A stretch of DNA of 31,207 nucleotides, from NCBI GenBank assembly GCA_031547305.1, contig JAVBSC010000009.1, positions 1-31,207 on the forward strand, given 5' to 3'. Below, in pieces: positions 23,220 to 31,135 of this stretch; position 1 is the first letter of the stretch; every line of letters starts with the position of its first letter. A program made the translations under genes and the position numbers. The DNA comes from JAVBSC01 sp031547305. GTDB taxonomy: Bacteria; Desulfobacterota; Desulfovibrionia; Desulfovibrionales; Desulfovibrionaceae. The notes below the pieces were generated by a model. It was not told where the DNA came from. It searched no databases and saw only the letters and a program-made list of their open reading frames with translations.

Positions 23220-24280
23220 GTCCGCCCCGGCTTTTTGCCACCTTGCGCCTGCCCCGCAGGCGCCCGGCCGGCAACGCCGCGCCTTCCCGGTTGCTTTTGC
23301 TCCGGCGGCCGGGTGCCCCGCCTTTTTGGCGTAACATTGCCCCGCGCCTGGAAGCCGCGCCAGAGCGGCGGGCGGAATCCCCGGACCGGCAGCGGCTCCG
23401 CCTTCTGGTGCTGGAGGCCCGGCGCATTCCCTTTATGGTTTTTGAGCAAGGCACGGGTTTGGCGCTATATGTTCCTCTCCTGCTTGAAGACCTGGCAATA
23501 AAGGAAATTCTGGAATTCGAAGCGGAGCGGGATTCGTCCCTGCCCACACTGCCTCCGCCCCGGCCCTGTATCGCGGGTGCGGGTTGCCTGTTTCTGGCCC
23601 TGATCGCCTGGCACGGCCTGCGCTACGGCTGGTGGGGGAGTGGGCTTTTCGGGCTGCCCGCGGAGCCGGATCGCTGGCTGGTCCTGGGCGGTCTGGACGC
23701 CTACCGCACCATCAGCAGGCTGGAACTTGGCCGTTGCCTGACCGCCCTGACCCTGCACGCGGATTCCGCCCATTTGTTCGGCAACATCCTGTTCGGCGGG
23801 CTGTTCATGATTCCGCTCTGCCGCCGGGCCGGCCTGGGGCTGGGGATCTTCCTGACCGTTTCGGGCGGAGCGCTGGGCAATCTGGCCAACGCCATGCTGC
23901 GGCCGGCCTTTTTTATCAGCCAGGGTTTTTCCACCTCTGTCTTCGCCGCTGTGGGCGCCCTGACCGCCCTGAGCGCCTGGGACGCCCTGCGCCATTCCCC
24001 GGGCACAACCCAGGCGGTTTTTCGCCGGGCCATGCCGCCCTTGGCCGCCGGACTGGCCCTGCTGGCCCTTTTGGGCGGCAGTGAGGCGAAGGAAACGGAC
24101 TTTGCCGCGCATATTCTTGGGCTGGGCTGCGGCGCGGCCCTTGGGTTTTCTCTGGGGACCGCAACCCTCAAGCTGGAGCAAAAACGCCCCCACCTGAGCC
24201 TGGCGCTCCAGTCCGGTCTGTTCGTCCTTGTGCCGGCCCTGTTCGCCCTGGCCTGGCGCCTGGCCTGTTTTTATGGATAG
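23216..24280 (+). CDS. Rhomboid intramembrane serine protease
   Basis: This membrane protease (354 aa) cleaves transmembrane helices. The rhomboid motif HxxxxHxxxN is His181, His186, Asn190. The nucleophile is Ser239 in GFSTSVFAAVGAL, where Thr replaces the second glycine of GxSG. The catalytic histidine fits His299 in DFAAHILGLG. About 110 N-terminal residues are basic and cytoplasmic-looking, longer than in GlpG. I start it at 23216, where ATGA overlaps the fxsA stop; the in-frame ATG at 23135 lies inside fxsA. The gene overlaps comEC by 8 nt, so the trio is one operon. Substrates are unknown. Confidence 0.88.
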   Translation: MSPPRLFATLRLPRRRPAGNAAPSRLLLLRRPGAPPFWRNIAPRLEAAPERRAESPDRQRLRLLVLEARRIPFMVFEQGTGLALYVPLLLEDLAIKEILEFEAERDSSLPTLPPPRPCIAGAGCLFLALIAWHGLRYGWWGSGLFGLPAEPDRWLVLGGLDAYRTISRLELGRCLTALTLHADSAHLFGNILFGGLFMIPLCRRAGLGLGIFLTVSGGALGNLANAMLRPAFFISQGFSTSVFAAVGALTALSAWDALRHSPGTTQAVFRRAMPPLAAGLALLALLGGSEAKETDFAAHILGLGCGAALGFSLGTATLKLEQKRPHLSLALQSGLFVLVPALFALAWRLACFYG

Positions 24281-26819
24281 GCTCCGGGATTCGCGTCCCG
24301 CTCCGCTGTTGCGGCAGTATGGTCTGTTGGCCTGGATGGCCGGTATCTTCGCGCTCAAATTCCCCGCGCCAGCACTTCTGGCCCTGGCCGCCATCTGTTT
24401 TTCCTGTCTGCCGCGCCCCCGGCTTTTGCTCTGTACGGCCCTTGTTTGCCTGAGCTTTGGGTTGGGGTTGGGTTATGCGCATTTGCGCCAAATGCCGGAG
24501 CCGGCGAATCCGGACTGGCTGGTTCAGGCGGAAACGCCGCCTCCTGTGCCGTCGCGGGCCCCGGACAGCCTGTATCGGAAGGGCCTGCGCCTAGCCGGAC
24601 AGGTGCTGGAGGTCAACGGCCTGCCAGACCGGCGGCTGCGCGTCCGGCTGGCTGGGCTGCGCCCCGTGGAAGACCAGGCGGCTCCGGCCTTGCCCGGCTG
24701 TTTGATCTGGACCTGGGAAAAACCGGCGCTTTCTCCGGGGCAGGCTTTTCCTCTGCCTGGGCAAAGACTGGAACTTACCCTTAAGCCCAGGCCGGTGCGC
24801 GGCCTGAGCAACCCGGAACTCATGGATAACGAGGAATACTGGGCGGAGCGCGGAGTCCGACACCGGGCCTGGTCCAGGGGCGACGAAGCCAAAATGCTGG
24901 TTTTTGGCGAGCCGTGGGCTGAGGCGGCTTGGCGGGCCAGGTTGAAAACGCTTTTTGAAGCGGCCCTGCCCGATGACCGCGCCGGGCAAAATCCCGGCTC
25001 CGCGTTGCTTCCCGCGTTGATTTTTGGCGACAGGTTTCTGCTGGACAACCGGGTCATGGATTTGTTCACCAGGGGAACGATTATTCACAGCCTGGCCCTG
25101 TCAGGCCTGCATCTGGCCTATGTAGCCAGCCTGGGCTACGGGCTGGCCTGGCTTTTGGGCCGGATTTTTCCCCGGCTTTGTCTGGGGTTGCCCAGGCAAA
25201 AATTCGGCGTCCTGCTGGCGCTGCCGCCGGCTTTTTTCTACTTGTGGCTTGGCGGTGCGCAGCCGTCCCTGCTCAGGTCTTTTTTAATGCTTTTATTTTG
25301 CGGGATTCTTTTGTGGCGCAACAAGCCAAAAATTATGCTGGACGCCCTGCTTTGGGCCCTACTGGTTATTTTGCTCTGGAATCCCGCTGCTTTGTTCGAT
25401 CTCAGCCTGCAACTTTCCGCTCTGTCCATAGCCGCCATAGCCTTGTTCGCCCCCCAGTTGCCGCGCCTGGCGGATCGGATTTTTCCCCGCAAAGTTCGGC
25501 GGCCGCTTCCACGCCGGCTCTTGCGGCTGGGCCGGGCCGTTTTTTATACCCTGGGCATTTCCGCAATCGTACAGGCCGGGCTTTTGCCCCTGCTTTTGTC
25601 TTCTTTCGGGAGCCTGGGCCTGAATATCTTCCTGAACCTGATCTGGCTTCCGGTCCTGGGGTTCGTCACCCTGCCCATGGCTTTCGCGGCCCTGGTCTTT
25701 GTAAATGTCCCTCCGCTGGCTCAGGCGCTGCTGCATCTGGCTTGTCTGCCCTGCAACCTGCTTCTGGGTGGCCTGGCCTGGCTGGATCAGGCCGGGCTGC
25801 TGCCGGCTCCGGCCGCATTGCGTCCGCATTGGCTGGCCGCTGCCGGTTTTTACCTGCTCGCCCTGAATCTGCCCGCTTTTTTAAGTCCTATTGGTCGTCC
25901 GTCCACAAAAAACACGCTCGCGGCCTGTTGCGCCTTTGTCCTGCTCTGCGCCCCGGTAGTCGCGCGTCTGCACGAAAGCGACAAAGACTTCGTGCGCCTG
26001 CGCCTCTTAGACGTGGGACAGGGCCAGGCCGTGGTTTTGGACTGGCGCGGCGGACGGGCGCTGGTGGATGGCGGAGGCTTTTTTTCTTCTTCCTACGACA
26101 TCGGGAAAAACCTGGTGGCCCCCATTCTGAGCGCCAACCAACCGCCGAGGCTGGATGTCGTCATAAACACCCATCCGGATTCCGATCACCTTCAGGGCCT
26201 TTTATATGTCTTACGCTCCTTTGATATAAGCGCCTTTGCGGATAACGGCGCGCAAGCGGACAGCAAAACCTTTGCCGACCTTGCGCGCATCCTCGCAAGT
26301 CGTTCTCTGCCCAGGATCACCCTTAAAGCCGGACAATTCCTGGACCTGTCGCCGGATCTTCGTCTGGAAGCGCTCAATCCCCCGGCCTGGGAACAGGACG
26401 CCAGACGCCTGGGCGGCAACAACGCCTCGCTCTTTCTGCGCCTGGTCTGGCGCGGTCAGGGGCTGGCTCTGCTGGGCGGAGATGTGGAAAACGCGGCGCT
26501 TGCGGGTATGCTGAAGGAATTGGCAAAGTCAGGCCGCCCGGATGCCCTGAAGACCCAGGTTTTGATTTTGCCGCATCATGGCAGCGCGGGCAGCCTGAAC
26601 CCGGTTTTTTACGCCGCCGCCGCCCCGCATCTGGCTTTGGCCAGCACCGGCTACGCCAACCAATGGGGTTTTCCGGCCGCGCCGGTGCGCGAAGCTTTGG
26701 ATCAACTGGGCGTTCCCCTGCTCAACACCGCGGATCAAGGCCAGATAGTCATTGAGTGGCAAAAACCGGAGGGCGCCTTCTCCGTAAGGACCGCCCGACA
26801 ACTTGCAAGCTCCCCATAA
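24273..26819 (+). CDS. comEC: ComEC/Rec2-family DNA-uptake channel
   Basis: This is a full-length ComEC (848 aa), the inner-membrane channel that admits single-stranded DNA during transformation. The N-terminal 180 residues fit the soluble OB-like DUF4131 domain. Residues 250-540 form the polytopic competence domain, with HSLALSGLHLAY as its hallmark. The C-terminal part is a metallo-beta-lactamase-like nuclease: LLDVGQGQAVVL, then THPDSDHLQG near residue 632 as the metal motif, then LPHHGSAGS. I start it at ATG 24273, which overlaps the rhomboid gene by 8 nt. All three domains are intact, so function is plausible, though no other competence genes are in the window. Confidence 0.94.
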   Translation: MDRLRDSRPAPLLRQYGLLAWMAGIFALKFPAPALLALAAICFSCLPRPRLLLCTALVCLSFGLGLGYAHLRQMPEPANPDWLVQAETPPPVPSRAPDSLYRKGLRLAGQVLEVNGLPDRRLRVRLAGLRPVEDQAAPALPGCLIWTWEKPALSPGQAFPLPGQRLELTLKPRPVRGLSNPELMDNEEYWAERGVRHRAWSRGDEAKMLVFGEPWAEAAWRARLKTLFEAALPDDRAGQNPGSALLPALIFGDRFLLDNRVMDLFTRGTIIHSLALSGLHLAYVASLGYGLAWLLGRIFPRLCLGLPRQKFGVLLALPPAFFYLWLGGAQPSLLRSFLMLLFCGILLWRNKPKIMLDALLWALLVILLWNPAALFDLSLQLSALSIAAIALFAPQLPRLADRIFPRKVRRPLPRRLLRLGRAVFYTLGISAIVQAGLLPLLLSSFGSLGLNIFLNLIWLPVLGFVTLPMAFAALVFVNVPPLAQALLHLACLPCNLLLGGLAWLDQAGLLPAPAALRPHWLAAAGFYLLALNLPAFLSPIGRPSTKNTLAACCAFVLLCAPVVARLHESDKDFVRLRLLDVGQGQAVVLDWRGGRALVDGGGFFSSSYDIGKNLVAPILSANQPPRLDVVINTHPDSDHLQGLLYVLRSFDISAFADNGAQADSKTFADLARILASRSLPRITLKAGQFLDLSPDLRLEALNPPAWEQDARRLGGNNASLFLRLVWRGQGLALLGGDVENAALAGMLKELAKSGRPDALKTQVLILPHHGSAGSLNPVFYAAAAPHLALASTGYANQWGFPAAPVREALDQLGVPLLNTADQGQIVIEWQKPEGAFSVRTARQLASSP

Positions 26820-26838
26820 AGAGTTTACAAATCCTGAG

Positions 26839-26967
26839 TTAGAGCAATTCACGAATAAAGTGTGTGGATTGCTCCGCAAGGGTTTGCCTGCAAATCCTTG
26901 CTGCGAGATAGTCGCAGGCTGGCTTTGCTCGTCATTAAACGACTATTTCAAGCGTAAATTGCTTTAA
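26839..26967 (+). mobile_element. MITE-like repeat, copy 2
   Basis: This 129-bp non-coding element lies between comEC and pyrK. The left end TTAGAGCAATTCACG and the complement of the right end, TTAAAGCAATTTACG, match in 13 of 15 bases. The left end also folds on a nearby GTGGATTGCTC. Inside are a hairpin of 12-bp arms (26876-26887 and 26890-26901) and an ATAGTCG/CGACTAT pair. The plan matches the element at 17218-17368 in opposite orientation. Confidence 0.55.
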
Positions 26968-26990
26968 AGAATTCAGGCAGGTATTTTGAA

Positions 26991-27803
26991 ATGACTTCCA
27001 TTCCAACTTTGCAGGAACTTTCCGTGCTCGACCTGGTGCCTTTCGGACATGCCGGGCTTGAAGGACGTTTTTTCGCCTTGCGCCTTTCTCCGCCGGTCTG
27101 GAACGCCTGGCAGCCTGGCCAATTCGTGATGCTCCGCCCTTCCAACTGGGGCCCGGCCATGCTATTGCCCAGGCCTTTTTCCATCTGCAGCCTGACCAAA
27201 AGAGATCTGGTCATCTTTTTCGCCGTGGTTGGACGCGGCACCGAAAGATTGGCCCGCCTCAACATCGGCGACCTTATCCAGGTTTGGGGCCCCCTGGGCC
27301 GCGGCTTCTTGCAGGAGCCGGAACGCCCGACCCTGCTCCTGGCCGGCGGTATGGGGCTGGCTCCCCTTGTGGCCTATGCCCAGACCCACCCCACGCCCTG
27401 GTCCCTGCACCTGGAGTTCGGGCACCGCATGCCCTTGGGCTGCTATCCCTTCGAGAGCTTTACCGATAAAATTATTACCTACAGCCACGAAGAAAAAAGC
27501 CCGGCCGATCTGCACGACTTCCTGGACCTTTTGGACACCCGCATCTCCGAATACGCGGTTCAAAAGGGCCTGGCCCTGGCCTGCGGTCCGCTGCCGTTTT
27601 TGCGCGCCGTCCAGGCCATGGCCCTTAAGCACAACCTGCCGGCCCAGCTTTCCCTGGAAAACCGCATGGCCTGCGGCACCGGAGCCTGCCTTGGCTGCGT
27701 GGTCCAGGCCGCCGCCCAGGGCGAAACAGACTTCAAACCAACCCAGACCTGCACCTGCGGCCCGGTTTTCTGGGCCGATCAGGTTAAATTGGAAGATAGC
27801 TGA
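26991..27803 (+). CDS. pyrK: Dihydroorotate dehydrogenase electron-transfer subunit PyrK
   Basis: This FAD and [2Fe-2S] subunit (270 aa) passes electrons from dihydroorotate oxidation by PyrD to NAD. LPRPFSICS (residues 61-69) is the flavin-binding motif, and LLLAGGMGLAPLVAYA binds the nucleotide. Cluster cysteines are Cys228, Cys233 and Cys236 in CGTGACLGC, and Cys254 in CTCGPVF. Cys256 replaces the usual Asp of CxDGPVF, an extra thiol beside the cluster. An AGGT site precedes the ATG. pyrD follows after about 100 nt of hairpins. Confidence 0.95.
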   Translation: MTSIPTLQELSVLDLVPFGHAGLEGRFFALRLSPPVWNAWQPGQFVMLRPSNWGPAMLLPRPFSICSLTKRDLVIFFAVVGRGTERLARLNIGDLIQVWGPLGRGFLQEPERPTLLLAGGMGLAPLVAYAQTHPTPWSLHLEFGHRMPLGCYPFESFTDKIITYSHEEKSPADLHDFLDLLDTRISEYAVQKGLALACGPLPFLRAVQAMALKHNLPAQLSLENRMACGTGACLGCVVQAAAQGETDFKPTQTCTCGPVFWADQVKLEDS

Positions 27804-27827
27804 TTTAATGTTTGAGTGCCTCGAACT

Positions 27828-27881
27828 CCCCGCCAGGGGCGCTGCCCCCTGGCGGGGGGATTGGGGGACCATGTCCCCCAA
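27828..27881. repeat. Two tandem hairpins between pyrK and pyrD
   Basis: CCCCGCCAGGGG (27828-27839) pairs exactly with 27846-27857. TTGGGGGAC (27861-27869) pairs exactly with GTCCCCCAA (27873-27881), followed by AATTAAAATA. The first contains the family core GGGGCGCTG (27836-27844). They may act as an mRNA processing site or partial terminator that sets the pyrK to pyrD ratio. Confidence 0.6.
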
Positions 27882-27901
27882 ATTAAAATAAAGAGACAGT
27901 T

Positions 27902-28840
27902 ATGGAACAGAATCTTGATTTTCTGCGTGTGTGCCTGCCCTGTGGGGAGCGGGAGCTGGAGTTGCGGAACCCGGTGCTTACGGCTTCCGGCACTTTCGGC
28001 TATGGTCTGGAGTTTATGCCCTATGGTAATCTGACGGAACTGGGCGGCATCGTGGTCAAGGGGTTGTCCCTTGAGCCGCGCAAGGGCAATCCTATGCCGC
28101 GCATAGCGGAAACCGCCTGCGGCATGCTCAACTCCATAGGGTTGCAAAATTGCGGAGTAGAGGCCTTTTTGCGGGACAAGCTGCCTCTGCTGCCCTGGGC
28201 GGAATTGCCGGTCATCGCCAACCTGTACGCGGAAACTCTGGACGATTTTAAAACCCTGGCGGAGCGTTTATCCGGCGAGCCGGGCATTGCCGCTCTGGAA
28301 GCCAACATCTCCTGCCCCAACGTGCGCAAAGGCGGCCTGGCCTTCGGCCTGGACCCGGCGGAAGCCGCCAAGGTAACCAAAGCCGTCAAAGACGGGGCAG
28401 GCCGGTTGCCGGTCATGGTCAAACTCTCGCCAAACGCGCCGGACATCGCCGCTGTGGCAAAATCCTGCGAGGACGCCGGCGCGGACCTGCTTTCCTGCAT
28501 CAACACCCTTTCCGGCATGGCCGTGGATATTCACAGCAAAAAACCGCTTCTGGGCAACCTGATCGGCGGTCTTTCCGGCCCGGCCATAAAGCCGGTGGCC
28601 CTGCGTTGCGTCTGGCAGGCTACCCGAGCCGTGAAAATACCGGTTATCGGCATAGGCGGCATCCTCCGCGCCCAAGATATCCTGGAGTTCATCCTGGTCG
28701 GCGCGCACGCCGTGCAGGTTGGCACCGCCAACTTCCGCAGCCCGGACGCATCCTTCAAACTTGTCAAAGACCTGGCTCAACTCATGCAGCGCCTGGGCAT
28801 AAACAATTTGGCTGAATACAGAGGCAGCCTTATTGTATAA
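27902..28840 (+). CDS. pyrD: Dihydroorotate dehydrogenase, class 1B catalytic subunit
   Basis: This FMN enzyme (312 aa) oxidises dihydroorotate to orotate in pyrimidine synthesis. The catalytic base fits Cys138 in EANISCPNV, as in class 1 enzymes; class 2 enzymes use Ser. NPVLTASGTFGYG (23-35) and the FMN phosphate loops GIGGI and GTANF are present. Pairing with pyrK identifies the heterotetrameric NAD-linked 1B type. An AGAGA site precedes the ATG. Confidence 0.95.
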   Translation: MEQNLDFLRVCLPCGERELELRNPVLTASGTFGYGLEFMPYGNLTELGGIVVKGLSLEPRKGNPMPRIAETACGMLNSIGLQNCGVEAFLRDKLPLLPWAELPVIANLYAETLDDFKTLAERLSGEPGIAALEANISCPNVRKGGLAFGLDPAEAAKVTKAVKDGAGRLPVMVKLSPNAPDIAAVAKSCEDAGADLLSCINTLSGMAVDIHSKKPLLGNLIGGLSGPAIKPVALRCVWQATRAVKIPVIGIGGILRAQDILEFILVGAHAVQVGTANFRSPDASFKLVKDLAQLMQRLGINNLAEYRGSLIV

Positions 28841-28844
28841 AATT

Positions 28845-28895
28845 GGGGCAGGGAACCACAAGAACCCGAGGCCTTGAGGTTCCCCAGCCCCTCCT
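28845..28895. repeat. GC-rich inverted repeat after pyrD
   Basis: GGGGCAGGGAACC (28845-28857) pairs with GGTTCCCCAGCCCC (28878-28891) with one bulge. It lies directly behind pyrD and may end or trim the pyrKD message. Confidence 0.5.
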
Positions 28896-28924
28896 TACCA
28901 GCACTATATTTGGGATATTTTTTC

Positions 28925-29191
28925 ATGCATAAACAAGGTGAAAAGTCAGAATCGACCGAGCAGGAATACAACGGGCCGACTCAGGAACTGCGCCTGTTGC
29001 CGGCGAATTCCATCCGGATAATCCCGCGCGTTAAAACCGCTCTGCAACTTCTGCGCAACCTGGGCCTGCGGCCCACCGACGCCCTGGTCATCCGGCGCAA
29101 CACCCCGGATTGCCCGGAACTGCTCACCCCGGACCGCCGCCTGGACCCGGACGACATAATCGAAGTGCGCGTTGTCACGTCTTCCGGGTAG
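28925..29191 (+). CDS. MoaD/ThiS/TtuB-like ubiquitin-fold sulfur carrier
   Basis: This is a small beta-grasp-type protein (88 aa). The core after residue 20 follows the pattern of sulfur carriers: LRLLP, then ALQLLRNLGLRPTDALVIRR, then LLTPDRRLDPDDIIEVRVV. It ends VTSSG, so the terminal glycine is present but the second-last is Ser; typical ThiS, MoaD and TtuB proteins end GG. I start it at ATG 28925, preceded by GGGA; the upstream in-frame ATG at 28874 lies in a repeat. The TtuA-like thiolase gene follows, which strongly suggests it is the sulfur donor for tRNA thiolation. The fold call rests on pattern and context. Confidence 0.78.
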   Translation: MHKQGEKSESTEQEYNGPTQELRLLPANSIRIIPRVKTALQLLRNLGLRPTDALVIRRNTPDCPELLTPDRRLDPDDIIEVRVVTSSG

Positions 29192-29205
29192 GGGGTATGA
29201 ACCTG

Positions 29206-29246
29206 GGAGGGGAGCCATTGGGGCGCGTCCCTGATGGTTCCCCTCC
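29206..29246. repeat. GC-rich inverted repeat after sulfur-carrier gene
   Basis: GGAGGGGAGCCAT (29206-29218) pairs with ATGGTTCCCCTCC (29234-29246), with one G-T pair. GGGGCGC at 29220 links it to the window's intergenic repeat family. Confidence 0.5.
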
Positions 29247-29353
29247 AAGGCCCCCCTCCTTAACCCGTTTATGGGGGGCTATTAAGGGACGAAACGTCTG
29301 GGGCAGGGTATACATAATGAAAAATTTAGGGAAAAAATGGTTGGGGGTCTGGA

Positions 29354-29397
29354 GGAAGGGGAAAAACCCCCTTTTTAAAGGGTGTTTTTCCCCTTCC
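29354..29397. repeat. Long hairpin just upstream of the tRNA thiolase gene
   Basis: The outer arms GGAAGGGGAAAAAC (29354-29367) and GTTTTTCCCCTTCC (29384-29397) match exactly over 14 bp. Inside them CCCTTT and AAAGGG pair around TT. The stem ends 7 nt before the GGAG ribosome site of the next gene, so it could affect transcription or translation of that gene. Confidence 0.65.
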
Positions 29398-29417
29398 CCC
29401 GGCTGGAGATTAAAAAG

Positions 29418-30314
29418 ATGAAATGCACTGTTTGCAAAGAGCTGGCGGTAGTGGCTCTGCCCAGCCACCATGCGGGTTTTTGCCCCGTTTGTTTTCTGGA
29501 GTTTTTCAGCCGGCAGGTGGAGAAAGGCATCCGCAAGGAAAAGCTGTTCACGCATGCGGACCGCATTCTGGTGGCCTTGTCCGGGGGCAAGGATTCTCTG
29601 GGCCTAATGCTGGAGTTGGCGCGGCAGGGTTATGACGCGACCGGTCTGCATGTGGATCTGAGTATTCCCGGCTCGTCGGGCAAAGCCAGGGCCACGGTGG
29701 AGACTTTTTGCGCAAAGCACGGACTAAAGCTGCAAGTGGTGGAGCTGGCGCGCGAAGGGCTGGCCATCCCTCTGGTCAAGGAACGTTTGAAGCGGCCGAT
29801 CTGTTCCGCCTGCGGCAAGATCAAGCGCCATTATTTCAACAAGGCGGCCTTGGACGGGGGGTTTACCGTACTGGCCACCGGGCACAACCTGGATGATGAG
29901 ATCGCCAGGCTGTTCAGCAATATTCTGCGCTGGGACGCATCTTATCTGGGCGAGCAGGGGCCGATGCTTCCGGCGGAGAGCGGTTTTGCCCGCAAGGTCA
30001 AGCCTCTGTGGCGGCTGAGCGAATTTGAAACCGCCAACTACGCCTTTTTGCAAGGCATTGACTACCATTACGCCCCCTGCCCATACAGCAAGGGGGCCAG
30101 CTTCACCATGCACAAAGGGCTGTGGGCCGGACTGGAAGAAGCCATGCCGGGCCGCAAACTGGATTTTTACCAGGGATTTCTGGAAAAAGGCCGGCCGCAT
30201 TTTGCCGCCTCTCTGGCCTCCGGCGAAGCCGCGCTTTCGCCCTGCCAGGTTTGCGGCTACCCGACCAGCGCGGATGTTTGCGGCGTCTGCCGGATAAAGG
30301 AAGTGTGCAAATAG
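29418..30314 (+). CDS. TtuA/TtcA-family tRNA 2-thiolation enzyme
   Basis: This ATP- and iron-sulfur-dependent tRNA thiolase (298 aa) activates a uridine or cytidine and adds sulfur. The N-terminal zinc finger is Cys3, Cys6, Cys22 and Cys25. The PP-loop is SGGKDS (55-60). Three [4Fe-4S] ligands fit Cys129 and Cys132 (CSAC) and Cys221 (APCPYS). The C-terminal zinc finger is Cys276, Cys279, Cys288 and Cys291. Two zinc fingers mark the TtuA/Ncs6 group rather than TtcA. I start it at ATG 29418, with GGAG upstream. The neighbouring ubiquitin-like gene supports a TtuA-TtuB-type pair. TtuA modifies T54 of tRNA in thermophiles; the target in this organism is not known. Confidence 0.9.
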   Translation: MKCTVCKELAVVALPSHHAGFCPVCFLEFFSRQVEKGIRKEKLFTHADRILVALSGGKDSLGLMLELARQGYDATGLHVDLSIPGSSGKARATVETFCAKHGLKLQVVELAREGLAIPLVKERLKRPICSACGKIKRHYFNKAALDGGFTVLATGHNLDDEIARLFSNILRWDASYLGEQGPMLPAESGFARKVKPLWRLSEFETANYAFLQGIDYHYAPCPYSKGASFTMHKGLWAGLEEAMPGRKLDFYQGFLEKGRPHFAASLASGEAALSPCQVCGYPTSADVCGVCRIKEVCK

Positions 30315-30448
30315 AATGATTATTCCAGAGGCGTTAAATATTTTTTTGCCTGACAATCCATTGAAATCAAAATAGAAAAACATTCAATATCGCGCAAATG
30401 TTGATTTTTTTCTGGGCAGGCCGGACAATTTAATGTATATGGTGCGGC

Positions 30449-31084
30449 ATGAAGAACGAGAGAACCCCCAAAGGCTCCCCCGCTTCGAGTGCTTCTTGTG
30501 AGTGTCCCGAGAACTCATTCCCTCAATCCACGGATGGGGGAGCTTCCGTATGCCCCATTCTTTTCCGGCCGCTCCGGGCCGCGCGCGCGGGGTATGTCCG
30601 CCGCCTGCTGCTTTTTTTGTTCATTCCGGCCTTGCTGTTTGCCAATGGCTGCGCTAAGCACCCGGCCTCCACGGCCCCGGTCGGTCCGGTAAACTCCAAG
30701 GCCACGGGAAAAAGCGATGCTGTGGTAAAGACCGCCAGATCCAAAATCGGAGTGCGCTACAAAAACGGCGGCACTTCGCCGGACACCGGCTTTGATTGCT
30801 CCGGTTTTGTATGTTGGGCTTACGGCCAGAACGGGTACAGCCTGCCCCGCACTTCAGGCGAGCAGGCTAAAATCGGCGATTCCATAAAGAGAACCGACCT
30901 TAAGCCCGGAGACCTGCTGGTCTTCAAAATTTCCGCCAGACGCGGCTACCATACGGCAATCTACACTGGCGGCGGCCACTTCATCCACAGCCCGCGCACC
31001 GGCGAAACCATCCGTGAAGACAACTTGTCCATGCCTTATTGGGATAAACGCCTGATCTCCACCCGGCGCATTGTCAGGGAGTGA
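30449..31084 (+). CDS. NlpC/P60 family lipoprotein, putative peptidoglycan endopeptidase
   Basis: This is an envelope cysteine peptidase (211 aa). A basic stretch at residues 41-52 and a hydrophobic segment lead to a lipobox-like FANGC with Cys68, so it is probably lipid-anchored. The catalytic domain has Cys117 in DCSGF, His168 in GYHTAIY, and His177 or His180 in GGGHFIHSP. Such enzymes cut peptide stems of peptidoglycan. The N-region before the hydrophobic core is unusually long (about 50 residues), and the start at 30449 has only a weak ribosome site. No better in-frame ATG exists, so the true start is uncertain. AT-rich upstream DNA (30340-30440) probably holds the promoter. Confidence 0.87.
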   Translation: MKNERTPKGSPASSASCECPENSFPQSTDGGASVCPILFRPLRAARAGYVRRLLLFLFIPALLFANGCAKHPASTAPVGPVNSKATGKSDAVVKTARSKIGVRYKNGGTSPDTGFDCSGFVCWAYGQNGYSLPRTSGEQAKIGDSIKRTDLKPGDLLVFKISARRGYHTAIYTGGGHFIHSPRTGETIREDNLSMPYWDKRLISTRRIVRE

Positions 31085-31088
31085 AATT

Positions 31089-31135
31089 GGCTGGGGGGGA
31101 GTCTCCCCAGCCCCCACGCCAAGGGGCGCACAGTC
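31089..31135. repeat. GC-rich hairpin repeat after the NlpC/P60 gene
   Basis: GGCTGGGG (31089-31096) pairs with CCCCAGCC (31104-31111), followed by GGGGCGC at 31122-31128. It is one more unit of the intergenic family. The remaining bases to 31207 are G-rich, with no gene seen. Confidence 0.5.

Noticed and set aside
23465..24394. 309-aa minus-strand frame opposite the rhomboid gene
   Set aside because: It is Gln/Gly/Arg-rich antisense composition with no motif, whereas the sense frame has all rhomboid residues.
25178..26224. 348-aa plus-strand frame inside comEC
   Set aside because: It is an alternative frame of comEC, rich in Ala, Arg, Gly and Pro, with no domain.
29314..29421. Possible short peptide before the thiolase gene (MKNLGKKWLG start)
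   Set aside because: The frame runs through the long hairpin repeat, lacks a convincing ribosome site and overlaps the thiolase start.
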